A stretch of DNA of 64,000 nucleotides from Phlebopus portentosus (lineage: Eukaryota; Basidiomycota; Agaricomycetes; Boletales; Boletinellaceae). Shown piece by piece: positions 1 through 11,610 of the stretch. The stretch is taken from assembly GCA_037892935.1 (NCBI GenBank), contig JAYXKI010000012.1, positions 372,001 through 436,000 of the forward strand, read 5' to 3'. Both the position numbers and the translations under genes were made by a program. How positions within the stretch are numbered: position 1 is the stretch's first letter; every line of letters begins with the position of its first letter. The notes under the pieces were generated by a model, which was not told the origin of the DNA, did not search any database, and worked only from the letters and a program-made list of their open reading frames with translations.

Positions 1-34
1 GTCTCATTCGTCATCGAAGCGCCGCCGAGGGTAA
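1..34 (+). CDS. 3' end of a FunK1 protein kinase gene (cut by window edge)
   Basis: The first 34 bases encode the last ten residues, SHSSSKRRRG, followed by TAA. This basic serine-rich tail also ends the FunK1 copy at 3890-6772, and with one change (G to E) the copy at 58559-61463. Sequence after the stop also matches the flanks of those copies. It is therefore the end of a third tandem FunK1 gene whose body lies left of the window, so its integrity cannot be judged. Confidence 0.85.
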   Translation, partial: SHSSSKRRRG

Positions 35-824
35 TGGGTTTGAAGCGCATCTACATGTATCTGTAATTCCGGTACATCATACTCCCACTAGTGTGGACCA
101 TTTCTTTGCTTTGCCTGATCATAGTCTGTTATTATCTTTGCATCTGTAGACATTTGTATATAACAACCTCATGTAATAGCCAACTGACTGCTTACGAACT
201 TGCAAAAAATTCTTCTCTTGTGTTCTGCAGAAACGATCGCAGTATGGGCACGACAAGCCGTGCGGTGTCACTTCTTACTTCTAGCCACGACCAGCCGTGC
301 ATGATTGCGGGAGCCCAAATGGAAAGAAGAGTCGGTCGGAATTCGCGATGTCCACGACGGATACGGATCTGGCAGGTTCTTTTGATCTCATTGGAGAATA
401 ATTCTCAGATCATGTAGCCAGCGGAAAAGTATTTCTTGTGGATGACCCCACCTTATATGAGTCGAGGAAGTGCTCGTCAGCTCAGGACGCGAACCTATGC
501 ACGTGGCTTCGTGACATATCATCACTGTAAAAAAGGATGGATTAAACTCACTTGCGATAAAGACAGAAAAAAGCAACTCCAGAAATGAAAACAGTCCACA
601 AGTAGTTGCTGCCATTATATTATAATGGCAGTTCTGGGACAGTCGCGATCATAGCTAAATTGGTGCAGGATTCGAATGCTTTATTATCTACCGGAATATT
701 CGGACTTAAACTACCTCGAGTCATACATGAATGACTTGGACCCACGGTTCTCGACGCCAACCTTCTCACTTGTGCAACCGTGTTGCTCTTTGGGAAGATA
801 TTCCCGTGCATAAGACCATCCCGA
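35..824 (+). other. Conserved flank between FunK1 and F-box gene (unit 1)
   Basis: This stretch recurs at 6773-7526 and 61464-62260, always between the FunK1 stop codon and the F-box start. One frame stays open for about 105 codons in all three copies (here 91-417) but has no ATG at its start, so I do not call a gene. A pyrimidine-rich run ending in CAG near 230 looks like an acceptor site. It may be the FunK1 3' UTR plus the F-box promoter. Confidence 0.6.
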
Positions 825-2381
825 ATGGACCTTTCTGTTGTGCAGGACGCCGAGTCAGTGATTCTCGATGTTAGAACTAGGGCGGAGCTACCGTACGACG
901 TTGTTCTTCGAATCGTGTCGAGCCTGGAGGAGGATCAAGAGAAGGGACGACGGAGTTGGCTGTATACAAAGACCGTGTTTCAACCAGCACTCTAGTCCGG
1001 AGACAGAGTTTGTTTGGCACGTGACGTCGATCGAACTTCTTTATAAAGAGGTGGTCTTCGCAAGCAACAGGGCGTTCCTTGTATTCTGTCATACATTAGA
1101 AAGGCGAAGGGATCTCCGTCGAACGCTGGTCCGATCAATCTTCTTCTCTTATATATTTTGCACCGACAGAGCACGCAGAGAATTCGGCTTCGATCCACCT
1201 CTGGCTCTTGACCGTGTGTATGAAATGTGTCCAAACATACAACGGCGCACAGGGGGCAGAATTATGTTTCTGAGCCACTTATATAGGAAAAAAAAGCCTG
1301 TGATTGGCAGATTTCCTTCAGACACTGATCGTGTTGCAAATAGAGTGCATATCCGCGTCATATAGAACGACTGGACGTCAATGAACTGACGCACCTCGAG
1401 TTCAAGCCACCCGGAGGGGATCTGAATTTGCTCGCTTCGGTGCCCTATTTTCCTGTGCTCGAAGATGCTCGAAGACCTCACCATCATGAACTAGTCATCG
1501 CAAAATTCTGCACGGGTTTATAACCGCGTATGCGGTTTATGTTGCCTTATGAACTTTCATAATCAGTCATAAGCAATTATAATTGCTTGTAAACTGACGT
1601 AATACTACATAATACCATGCAGAATTTTGCGACGTATATGCCGCACCTTAGCTCCTATAATCAAGTGCAGTGGCCGGAAACGCCATTAATAAGAAGGCTA
1701 TGCCTTTTTTCGTGTTTCTCTCTGTTCGAAAACATATTTCCGCTGTTCTGAAGCTCCTCAGACGCTGGATTACGTGTTCTGGAAATTGTGAACGAGACCT
1801 ATCTGTGTGACGACGCGTGGTCCCGAATTGCGGCCGTCGGTACTTCTCTCGAAATATTTACCTTTGCCCCTTACTCTGTGTATATTGACTCAACCTATTC
1901 ATACCAGCTTCGATGGTCGCACTATGCATCCCCGCCGACGTTTTCTACGTGGATTTACCGCCGGAGTCCCCTGATTCCCTGGAACCCTTTATCAAACTCA
2001 CCAGAAGCCTCAAAGATAGAAACGCCTCTTTCGCATTTCACGAGAGGCATCTACGAACCCAGTCTGCAAAGTGCGATCACGAGTCTTATCATGATGCATC
2101 AAATAGGGAGGGCCTGTCCGTATTTGAGAACCATCCACCTATGCGGAATGAAACCTGGACAAGGACGTCCTGTTCTAAGTGATCTAGAAGATTTGGATAC
2201 CAAGAGCGGTATCAAGCTGGTAAATACATTCACTGTAAGTAAAGAAGATACCTGTGTTTTTTCTATTCAGCTCACCGATTTTCTCTTTCTTACACCAAGA
2301 ATTGACGAGCACAATTATTCCAAGATGGTTCAAGAGAATAGACACTGCTTTACAGGACTGGACCGTAGAATAATCCATTGA
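825..2381 (+). pseudogene. F-box/LRR-like gene, copy 1, frame-disrupted
   Basis: From the ATG at 825 the frame reads an F-box-like segment (LPYDVVLRIVSSLEEDQ) and stops at 993-995. The continuation appears in another frame at about 1016-1365: WHVTSIELLYKEVVF, then FCHTLERRRDLRRTLVRSI, the usual sequence after an F-box in agaricomycete F-box proteins. Leucine-rich segments follow in several frames, including CPYLRTIHLCGMKPG near 2115 and a last segment to the TGA at 2379-2381. Some frame changes may be introns (a GT-AG intron is plausible at about 2236-2270), but the early stop and the frame loss near 2000-2060 point to a pseudogene. Known F-box proteins are SCF ubiquitin-ligase adaptors; that role is from family knowledge only. 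MITE-1 is inserted at 1494-1634. Confidence 0.6.
1494..1634. mobile_element. MITE-1 insertion (141 bp) in F-box copy 1
   Basis: Perfect 15 bp inverted repeats lie near each end: TCGCAAAATTCTGCA at 1498-1512 and its complement at 1618-1632. The element is flanked by TA on both sides (1492-1493 and 1635-1636). F-box copy 3 shows the empty site near 56538. It has no coding capacity, and an internal 18 bp palindrome is centred near 1580. TA duplication with short inverted repeats suits a Tc1/mariner-type MITE. The same element sits at the same position in copy 4 (62903-63043). Confidence 0.85.
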
Positions 2382-3889
2382 ATACCAATTCTGCCAATAG
2401 ATTCGAGAGGGTATCTCTTGATTTCGCTCGGAGACCACTTGTCTATGTGAGAAGGCAACCAGGCGAGGACGAGTGTGGCAGAAAGGCATGGAAGAATCGA
2501 CTACTCGAGAACGGGCCATCAAAAGGAGATAAGCGAAAGGACGCGCCTTTTACTTGCTCTAATCTCACTTCCTGGATTGGCTAGATGCTGTACCTGAGAG
2601 AACTGGTTCGCGGATGTAATATAATTCTGCGTCTTTTTATTTTTACCTATCGCATTCCCTCCTCTGCATGAGGGATCGGAAGGAGGATTTCTCTAGTGCA
2701 TGAGGAAAGTATGCGATGATCGAGTCCTAATCAGAGAATGATGTGCTGAGCGTAAAAACCTATATCTAGGCAAAGGGTTCCCGCGTTCCGATTCAGGTAG
2801 CGGTGACGGTGAGGGGAAAAAGGAAGGGCGGGTTACAGTTGAAGTCAAAAACATACGTGAAGAGTTCATTTCTGAACAGAACTTTTGAGTACTCAAAACG
2901 GTTGGAGACGAACTTCCTTTCTTTGGAGTACCGGTCGACAGGAATCGGTTATTTACCATCGAGACAAACCACGCAGGGAGAGAATCACGACGGCCGACGG
3001 TATACTCATGTAGAGTATTGCCTATGAGTCACGATTGGCTCGGGAGATTACACAAAGAAGTGCGACCAGGAAGGACATGTGAGACAAGTCGGACAACACC
3101 AGGAGATGTCAGTTGGCTCTGAAAAAGTATTTGTGAAAAATAGTTGACGTGTGAAGGAAAGCGCCCAAGCTGCACATCCCATCGCCAAGTTTTCCGTGGA
3201 TTCTTGGGATACTGCCAACAGGCTGTCTTGGCTCAAACGCAGTATCTGACCACAAAAAAAAATGTGAAGGTCAGTAGTAGACTCGGAAGAACGTATTTAT
3301 GGACACGCACGCCTGAACGGTCCACCCACTTGCGGGACAGTACTTTCTTTCTGCGACCAGTCTTGGATTATGACTGGCAAATGGCGCTGTAAGGTCTGGA
3401 GATCAGTATAAAGCGACCCCGTCGATCTATAAGTAACCACGTCAGTGCCAGGGTACGACGATATCCTCAGAAGCTGAACCCTGAGTCCTCAGGCCGCAGG
3501 GATGGATCGGAAAAGTTCCGAGACATAACTGGCCGGGAGATGATGGTTGTAATGCTTACCTATCCCTATCCCAATCACAGAACACAATGCGAGTATTCAT
3601 GTTTAATCACAGAACACAATGCAAGTATTCATGTTTAATCAAATTCTGAACTCACCTGCATTATTGTCAGTTGATCAGGAGGATAAGTACGAATAGTTAT
3701 AAGTATGGATCACTTGCACGAGGTTGGCAAAGTTCGTGTGAGAGTGCTGCTTCGTAATGATGGGATGATAAGGTTTCGATGGGAAGGCCAATGAAAGAAG
3801 TCGATAAATATGGAAGAACTGCGTGGAGAGACGCGACAAATCACGCTGTGACAGGCGTAGAATGAATTGAACTCGGCACCGCCACAACT
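2382..3889. other. Intergenic region upstream of FunK1 copy A
   Basis: No gene is recognised here. 2382-2948 and 3536-3889 are similar to the region upstream of FunK1 copy B (57541-58424). The block at about 2949-3535 is missing at the matching place in copy B (near 58091), so the two units differ by an indel of about 0.59 kb. A 32 bp tandem duplication occupies 3573-3636; copy B has a single unit. The ATG-bearing segment present before FunK1 in copy B (about 58424-58575) is missing here. Confidence 0.6.
3573..3636. repeat. 32 bp tandem duplication (2 units)
   Basis: Two adjacent 32 bp units, 3573-3604 and 3605-3636, both begin AATCACAGAACACAATGC and differ at one base. The paralogous site near 58133 has one unit. 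Confidence 0.9.
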
Positions 3890-5426
3890 TCGACTTACTC
3901 GAAGCATCCTCGCATCGATCCCGCTACCGTCACTTCCACACCGCATACGTGCCTCGGGGCCTACTAACATATCAAGATCCGCAGAGAGTACGACGAGAAG
4001 GCAAAACTCGAGCTGGTGTCCGATATTGACAAGGCTCTCGAAGGCGAACTGATGGACTCAATCCTGGAGGATGTTCCCAATCTCATCGAGAAGCGTTTCC
4101 CCGCAGTCTTATTTCAAAGACTGCGCGGCCAACATGGATCCATATCGCTCGCGAACGATCCCGACTTTCCAAACCACAAAGATCTGAAAGATTTTAATTC
4201 TGGATCAGGCCCCGTTGTCCAAGATGGTGGCTCCCATGTACAAGCTCCCTCCCAAGGACCCATCCCATCAGATCGAGACGTATTTAATGGCCCATTGATT
4301 CATAACACCGACTCTTCTCGACCTCGGCCTTCCAACGAATCGGTTACCCCCCCAACTCCCTGTCCGATTCTGGACGAAATCTTCACGGACATGACATCTG
4401 GGTCGGACAAGCTTTACGACTCCGTGCAGAAGAAGTGGCTCAGATGGCCTGAAACGAATAAACCAGGGAAGGAAGAGGTAGTCTGCAAGTTTCTGAATGA
4501 GATTCTTGCGAGGGCACGCAGATTCCTATATGGATCAGATCGGGGTCCTGAGGACAGCACAGAGTGGATTTTCAGTGCGAAGTACGCAAATGTTATGATG
4601 AAACTTGATGGAGTAGGTCGGAAGCCAGACATTGTACTCGTTCCCCGGGAAGACGCTGAAAAAAAAGATCCGGGACCTTGGAGGGCGGTACGTAGCGTCG
4701 GGGAACTGAGATCGACGGAATACCAGAACAACTTCCAGCTTGCCAAAGGAAGGCTTGCGCAGTATTCCCGCCTCATGTATGGAAGCCACGAGGGCCGACG
4801 CTTCACTCTCCTCTTCAGTCTCATTGATGATAACATTGCCCTGTACAAGTACGACCGCTCGGGTGTCCTCATTTCCAAGGTATACAATGTCCATCATGCA
4901 CCGATGACCTTCATGCGGATCATCGTTGGCCTAGCTCTAGGAGAAGACTATTTCCTTGGTTTCGATCCATCTTTCTTCAGCAGGGATGGGAAGGACTACG
5001 TCGAGCTCAATGATAAAGCGTACGAGATCGTCGAAGTGATCTACCGGCATTCGGTGATCCGGGGACGGGGATCCGTTGTACTCCATGTCATAGATGAAGA
5101 GACTGGCGAACATCTCGCTATAAAGGATCAATGGGTGGATTCGGCACGTGAGAAGAAAGAAGACTACTGGCTGAGACTTCTGGAGGCCCGCAACGCACAG
5201 AATGTTGCGAGACTCGTCGATCACCAGTTGGTCCGATTCGAGGTCGGCGATGAGGGCATCGTGAATGATGATACTGCCTCTGACAGGGAAGACGTACCAG
5301 CGGAGCTGAAGGAAGGCATCGAAATTCGCGAACACCGCAGAATTGGTGTGACACCATTCGGTGTGAATCTGAAGTATTTCAGATCCCTGAAGGAACTCGT
5401 TTCTGTATTCAGGGATTTTGCGGAAG

Positions 5427-5477
5427 GTATAAATTTGAAATATTGACACGACAACTTGCTTACTTTTAGCGATTTAG
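5427..5477 (+). other. Intron 1 of FunK1 copy A
   Basis: The GT-AG intron of 51 nt matches the position and length of intron 1 in copy B. Removing it joins FAEG to IRSIYKTEVFHRDIS, restoring the catalytic loop frame. Confidence 0.85.
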
Positions 5478-5641
5478 GCATACGATCCATCTACAAGACC
5501 GAAGTTTTTCACCGTGACATTAGCCGACACAATTTGATTATAGCAAGAAAACCCGACGAGCCGATTGGAAAAGGCTACGTGATCGACTTCGATTGTGCTG
5601 TAAGTGTCAACCACCAACGGTCTGGGGTAGCCGACCTGACT

Positions 5642-5690
5642 GTAGGTGCCGCTAGCCGCATCAAAGATAGTTTACTGATAACACATACAG
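5642..5690 (+). other. Intron 2 of FunK1 copy A
   Basis: The GT-AG intron of 49 nt separates VADLT from GTIPFMA. Reading through it would give a different, non-kinase frame, so the spliced form is preferred. Copy B has the same intron. Confidence 0.85.
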
Positions 5691-6772
5691 GGAACGATAC
5701 CATTCATGGCTATCTCGATACTGAGGAACAACGGCTGTCCGCACAAGTATTATTACGAGATGGAGTCGCTGTTCTATGCACTTGTGTGGACATGCGTGAC
5801 CGAGAATGGACCGAGACAAAATGGACGACCTCCATACACATTCGATTTCAAGAAGTCTCCGATGGCTGCTTGGTGTGGACCGAAGATTGATGAGCTCGAT
5901 GACGAAGCGACTGTCTACATGAACATCGCTGCTGTCAAAAAGTTGATGCTGATCGATTTCAAAGAATTCGAAGTCCGAATCATTGCGCACATACCGCGGT
6001 ATTTTATGAGATGCTGAGGAAATTACGAGACCTGCTTTTCCAACCTATGACGAGAGCAAATGTGCCGGAAGAGCTAAAGCCGATATCCGAACGCAAGGAT
6101 GTCGACGAAGTATTTCAGACATTCATCAACATTTTTAACGAAGCTCTCGAACAGCTGGAATCAAGTAGTACTGACCCGGAGAACTCAGTTACCACGAATG
6201 ACCTACAGTCAGAAAAGGAAAACGAAATGCAGCAACCAACTATCGCAGAACCTGATGTGGTAGAGAGAGCTGCAAATCGACGACGTATGCATCATCGGAA
6301 ACGACGCGAAACCCGTATTGCTGCGGCCAAGGCGAAACTTGCGGGGGCAGGCGGGGAAGGTGCGCTTCATGACGAGACAGAGGATCTGGACGCACAAAAT
6401 GATCCTCAATCGCCCAGTCCGAGTCCGACGAAGGGATCAAATTTAATACATCCACTCAATCTCGACCTTTCCAGTCGGATCAGCTCACGCATCGCTGGTT
6501 CACATACCACGGTGTCTTCGCATACTGCAGTATCCCAGACCGCAGTTTCCTGGAAAACAACAAGTTTTGGAAATAATTCTGTCAGTGCACGTTCTCGCGG
6601 AGCCTTGGGGACGCGAGGCACTGGTGCACGACGTGGTAGTAGACGAGGTGCTGGCTCGCTGAGCGGTGGTTCTCGTGGCGTCGGCTCACGGGATACAAGT
6701 TCAGTTGGCGGTAAGCGTTCCGTTCCGGAAGGTGACCAGTCTCATTCGTCATCGAAGCGCCGCCGAGGGTAA

Positions 6773-7526
6773 TGGGTTTGAAGCGCATCTATCTGTAATT
6801 CCGGTACATCATATTCCCAGTAGTGTGGATCATTTCTTTGCTTTGCCTGATCATAGTCTGTTATTATCTTTGCATTTGTAGATATTTGTATATAGCAACC
6901 TCATGTAATAGCCAACTGACTGCTTACGAACTTGCAAAAAAAATTTCTCTTGTGTTCTGCAGAAACGATCGCAGTATGGGGACGACAAGCCATCCGGTTT
7001 CACTTACTTCTTCTGGTCACGACCGGCCATGCAGGATCGCGGGAGCCCAAATGGAAAAAAAAGTCGGTCGGAATTCGCGATGTCCAGGACGGATACGGAT
7101 CTGGCAGGTGCTTCTGATCTCATTGGAGAATAATTCTCGGATCACGTAGCCAGCGGGAAAGTATTTCCTGTGGATGACCCCACCTTACATGAAATCAGGA
7201 AGTGCTCATCAGTTCAGGTCAGACACGAACCATAGCACACACGTGGCTTCGTGACAGACATATCATCACTGTAAAAAGGATGGACTAAACTCATTTCACT
7301 ACTTGCGATAAAGACAGACAAAAGTAATCTCACAAAAGAAAACAGTCGTGATCATAGCTGAATTGGTGCAGGATTCGAACGTTTTATTCTCCGCCGGAAT
7401 TCGGACTCAACCTACCTCGGGTCATACATAAGTGACGTTGGTCCCACGGTTCTCGATGTCAATCTTCTCACTTGTGCAACCATGCTGCTCTTTGGGAAGA
7501 TATTCTCGTACATGAAACCATCCTGA
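6773..7526 (+). other. Conserved flank between FunK1 and F-box gene (unit 2)
   Basis: Similar to 35-824 and 61464-62260 with small indels, including the loss of a short stretch near 7347 that is present in the other copies. No supported gene is seen. Confidence 0.55.
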
Positions 7527-7803
7527 ACGGATCTTTTTGTTCCGTAGGAGTCCGAGTGAGTGGTCTTCAATGTTAGAACTAGGACGAATGTACCGTACGA
7601 CGTTGTTCTTCGAATCGTGTCGAGCCTGGAGGACGATCAAGAGAAGGAACGAGGGTGTTGGCTGTATACAAAGACCGTGTTTCAACCAGCACTTTACTCT
7701 GCATCATGCAGAGTTTGGCACGTGGTGTCGATCGAACTTCTTTATAAAGAGGGAGTCTTCGCAAGCAACAGGGCGCTCCTTGTATTCTGTCATACATTAG
7801 AAA
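7527..7803 (+). pseudogene. F-box gene copy 2, 5' half only (left side of the 48 kb insertion)
   Basis: The start codon of copies 1 and 4 is ACG here (7527-7529). The F-box frame is otherwise the clearest of all copies: VPYDVVLRIVSSLEDDQ, then SCRVWHVVSIELLYKEG, then NRALLVFCHTLE, without an internal stop. Homology to copy 1 ends abruptly at 7803. The missing 3' half resumes at about 56199, at the very next bases of the gene, so this locus was interrupted by the insert at 7804-56198. Confidence 0.8.
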
Positions 7804-8438
7804 CATCACGAAATTCGGAACAGTCTGAGAAGTGTTAATATGACATTAGAAGATATAGCAGAAGAAAAATATATGAAAGTCTTGTAAATGATCTTATACT
7901 GCAATGTGGCAGTCAGTTAGACATTCTCAATGTGTGGAAGGCTTGCAGAAGAATTACATAAGTCTTGTCTTCTAAATGCAAGAGAGTCGGAAGAGTTCCA
8001 CAAGAATTGTAGAATAATTGTACAGTGAATGAAATATTGCAACAATAATTTCAGTATATTACAAGATAAATGAAAGAACACGACAGGAATTGTGCAACAG
8101 TTTTGACATGAATGTAATCAAAACTTCAGTCATGTGTGATGCTGTCAGAAGTCTGAGTTAGAGATCAGAAGCAGTAAATATCCTTGTGTAGCAAGGAGAA
8201 GAGAAAGCAATAAGAGTACAATTAAGGTTTTAATACTCAATTGTTCCAGTTATTTTAAAAGATTCACAGTTATTCGCACAATTGTATAGTAAAAAGGCCA
8301 GGGCACATCATGTTTGGTATATTATATCGCTTCAGCACATTATATGATATACAGGTTTCTGGAAATTTAGAGTACCAGTCGGAAAAAGAGAGAGAGACAC
8401 ACACACACAATACACGTGAATCTCCTGAACTTACCAAT
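7804..8438. other. AT-rich non-coding left end of the insertion
   Basis: No ORF is supported. Short related words recur, such as GTCTTGTAAATG and GTCTTGTCTTCTAAATG, as in subterminal repeats of DNA transposons. An AC dinucleotide run lies near 8398-8409. Confidence 0.4.
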
Positions 8439-9862
8439 CTATACCATATCATCAAAGCGGTGGAAGCCATTCACGTCTAGGCCTCTATACTTAGCCTCCA
8501 TACAGCAGATTGTGCCTCTTCCATGGCGCTGGAGCACTCTGGCATGAGAAGGAAAAATCTGACTACAAATTAATGCATTAGAAATGAATGAGATTGCATA
8601 TGAAAGGACTCACTCATTTCACCACTCTATCAGCTCTTGAGCATAGTGCTGAATGTAAGGAACATCCGAGTTGAAGAAGGACATGATACTCTGGTACATC
8701 TCAAGTATCTCAGGGGCACATGTGACAGAGAAGACTGTGCATGAGCTGAGTGTGAAATAAACCTACAAATCCATAAGTTCAAAAGAAGAGATGATAAAGT
8801 AACTAACTACTTACCTGGATCGTAATGTAAGCTATGGAAGATGGAGTCATGCACTTCATGTTATTGAGAGCAGCATTGCCACATTTTGTAGACCTTGCAA
8901 GGGAAGGGTCTTCAATGTCAGCAGATGATGGGCAGGTGAAGATGGCCTTGTATCCCTAGAGTGAATACAAGTTAGTTATGCATAGAAAGAGTAATACAAC
9001 AGCTTACCTTGACAAGATGTTACCTTTTCAGAAAACCATAATAGTTGCAGTTCCATCCCTGAGATGAGCATAATATCTTGAAGGCAAAGTGGATAGTGGA
9101 AAGGAAAGGATGAAATAAACGACTTACTCTTCAGTAGGGATCACTTCAATGGGGCGCAAGAGTTCTACAATGGAGTGGTTGTTGAAGCCGCGTTCATGCT
9201 TGTGATCAAGATGAGGGGGCTTCTCACCATACTTATACTTCACCCAGGTAGTAATGAGACACTTCAGCAGAATTGTGTTATCACTACAGGCCAGCTGCTG
9301 ACCCTGGCGAATCTATGAAATGCATTGGTGAGTGACAAGATCGATTCCTCGAGGTCATCAATGAAATACAACTTACTGCATCGACAATATGAATCAGCTG
9401 TTCCGGGTTCGCTGTCATGATACCCTCATGTATCACAGGATCACATCCAAGGGTCCTGTCAAAAACATTCAGGTGACATTGCTCACTGTAACGTATGTGT
9501 AAAGGTTGAGCATCAAATATAAAATGATGGTACGTACACAGGCGTAATGGTGACAACTCGGTTTTCCAGCTCGTTGTTTGAGTGGGTAATGGCAGCATTG
9601 ATTATACCACCTGCTTGATCAAAAGGCTCTTTGGTACGTGCCATGTGACGTCCAGCCCTGTTGTACAATGGATAGGCAGAGAACCTCCTGAGAATAGGCT
9701 AGTCAGTGTAATATTGTGCATTAGAAAAATGTCGACAACTTACAGTATGCAACGATGACCAGAGGCAAGGACTACTTCCTCTAGGGGACGTTTCTGTCCA
9801 TGAGAGGTGGCCGTCTCATCAGAATCACTGGAGGGGGGCAAGGGAATCGTGTCTGGCTGCAT
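8439..9862 (-). pseudogene. DUF6698-type protein gene (multi-exon, one in-frame stop)
   Basis: On the minus strand the ATG at 9860-9862 opens MQPDTIPLPPSSDSDE. Short exons separated by GT-AG introns follow. Recognisable segments are FDQAGGIINAAI, CDPVIHEGIMTANPEQLIHI, KPPHLDHKHERGFNNHS, GYKAIFTCPSSADIED, MTPSSIAYITIQVYFTLSS and QELIEW before the usual WWN motif. This order matches the agaricomycete DUF6698 family as I remember it; its function is unknown and it is often found in repeat-rich DNA. The second W of WWN is TGA (8619-8621), a G-to-A change from TGG. A plausible intron then leads to QIFPSHARVLQRH and a TAG at 8439-8441. It lies on the same strand as the Plavaka transposase and may be a passenger of that element. 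Confidence 0.65.
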
Positions 9863-10792
9863 GTTGTGCAGGAAGAGATTGATTCAGAGTGAATAAGCTT
9901 GACAGGAAGAGAAATGGGGGGAATCGTAACAAAACAGTCTGGAGTGCTCTGCTGGAGTGTAGAGGTCAGAGTATAGGGTTTTATATCTTTCCAGGCGAAA
10001 AGAAAGCGATGCAACTTTCAAAATTCAAACTCCATGTCGACAACCAAACCATGCCACAGACTCGCACAACTCTTCACATGTGCATGAAGAGGATTGTAAG
10101 TCCCATATGGAGCACTGCCAAGACCTACAGAGCATATCTGGATCAGTCTAGCAGACAGATAGTGAATGTACCTGGTGACGCGGCCAGTCCGAAAGTAAAG
10201 CCCTATTTTCAAACATCAAGTAAAGAAAAAAAAAAAAAGTAATATCCAGTCAGTTCTCCGACTTTATATATCACAGGCTACTGGAACACACTTCATATCT
10301 TGAATTTTTTTTTTTTTTTTGCTGTTGGATCATGAAATAAGATGATGCAGCAGCCAGGTGACTAGAAATGAGAATAGATCTATGATCAGGTGATATCTTG
10401 AACCTTACATATCCTTCGTGGTCTATCCCAATTCCTATCTTTCAAGATGGATCATACACACACGAGATCCTTGCAAAACATCTTGTTATCAACCGACAAT
10501 TAATCTATACCTATCCCGAGTGCTGAAGTCCTCAGGGAATGGGAATCATGACCATCGAGCATTCAAATGGTGCCCATACCTTGCTGCGTGTCACTTTGTA
10601 ATATTGTCCGACTGTAGGGTATGTATCGGTTCCCTGGTGTTGATATTGAGGATAATTGCTGAAAAATCATTAAAAAATCATAAAGAAGCATGTCTGAGTT
10701 TGAGAAGTGTCGCTGCTTTGGGCAACAGTGTCAACATGCTGCCACCAGTACTGGCGGTAGCGTGTTGACCTCATCAATCTTTCAACTATGGG
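9863..10792. other. Non-coding stretch upstream of the DUF6698-type gene
   Basis: No recognised gene. It holds an A-run near 10229, a T-run at 10305-10320 and scattered short ORFs without family features. Confidence 0.4.
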
Positions 10793-11178
10793 GAACGCTC
10801 TCAGCTGTGAGAACCGCGACCAAAAAGCACACGAGAAACACATGCACACTGCAGTCAAGCATGCAGATCAGATCTTGCATGTCCAGTTCAATGTAGGGCT
10901 TTTTTTTTAACGTAATGTAGTTGAAATCTGACCATCGGCGATAGCACGAAGCAGTCACTGAGACCAAAACCGGTCCTCACAAAACCAAAGTCGAGAAAGA
11001 GAGGGTGGTGAAGTTCATCCCTGTGAGTCTGTCTGTCCTGAACGACATACGAACAGAACTGATGTCAATGGATCCATTCGACAAGATGCTTTGTGCAAAG
11101 TCAAGCCTGTGCCCCACCAACTTTGATCTCGATGGTCCGTAGCGCGGCACAATGGGCATGAAGGGAAGGGAGGATGAG
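10793..11178 (+). pseudogene. Unidentified gene remnant, part 1 (interrupted by Gypsy-A1)
   Basis: One frame reads MGNALSCENRDQKAHEKHMH near 10793. After a possible intron it reads VVKFIPVSLSVLNDIRTE and a TAG near 11140. In the same frame MGMKGREDE runs exactly to the Gypsy-A1 target site at 11178. It continues at 17800 once the retrotransposon and one copy of its target duplication are removed. The family is not recognised. Orientation is opposite to the DUF6698-type and Plavaka genes. Confidence 0.4.
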
Positions 11179-11610
11179 TGTTAGGCGGCAAGACTAACGG
11201 GTGTTGATCTCGAGGCAGCCAACACAACAACTAACAACTGGCTAACGCGAGTTGCTGGGCTATACACACGCTAAGTCGAAGTGAAGGTAAGTAAAATTCA
11301 ACAGACTAATAAATACAAGAGTAGATACCTAAGTCGAAGTGAAGGTAAGTAAAATAGAAAGACAAGGAAACGAACAAGTCAAACTATCTACTTATATAGA
11401 CTTCGAGCGCGTGAAGGATCTACTCTATTAGGGGATCACATGATGAAGGAATGGGGTGATTAGTGAGCGTGATGGAATGTCGTGGAATGTTCCGGCCAAT
11501 GGATGAATAAGCGTATAAGAAAAATATAAGAAAAATAAAAGAAAAGGAAAAGAATATTAAAAATGAGTGATGATGTAAGAAAAGAAAAGGAAAATGTTCG
11601 AGTCCTTACA
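11179..11610 (-). repeat. Gypsy-A1 3' LTR (432 bp)
   Basis: In element orientation it begins TGTAAGGACTCG and ends CCGCCTAACA. It contains a TATATAAG box and two copies of a 26 bp direct repeat containing TTACCTTCACTTCGACTTAG. Confidence 0.95.

Larger units (their letters stand above)
3890..6772 (+). pseudogene. FunK1-type protein kinase, copy A, degraded
   Basis: This is nearly identical to the intact copy at 58559-61463 but broken in three places. The exon start carrying the ATG is deleted, an in-frame TAA lies at 3965-3967, and a 10 bp deletion near 6005 shifts the frame to a TGA at 6015-6017. The first remaining in-frame ATG is at 4052. The introns are kept: 5427-5477 (51 nt) and 5642-5690 (49 nt). 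Kinase signatures still readable are LAIKDQW (ATP lysine), HRDISRHN (catalytic loop), IDFD (DFG equivalent), GTIPFMA and the FunK1 signature ESLFYALVWTC. The tail is Ser/Arg/Gly-rich. If translated from 4052, a product truncated after the kinase core is possible; I judge a pseudogene more likely. Confidence 0.85.

Noticed and set aside
91..417. Frame open for about 108 codons and repeated at 6823-7149 and 61529-61849
   Set aside because: It begins with GTG or TTG, has no ATG near its start, and its conservation follows simply from recent segmental duplication.
4414..5490. Long antisense ORFs over the FunK1 gene, repeated over copy B
   Set aside because: They are mirror frames of a well-supported kinase gene with no motif of their own.
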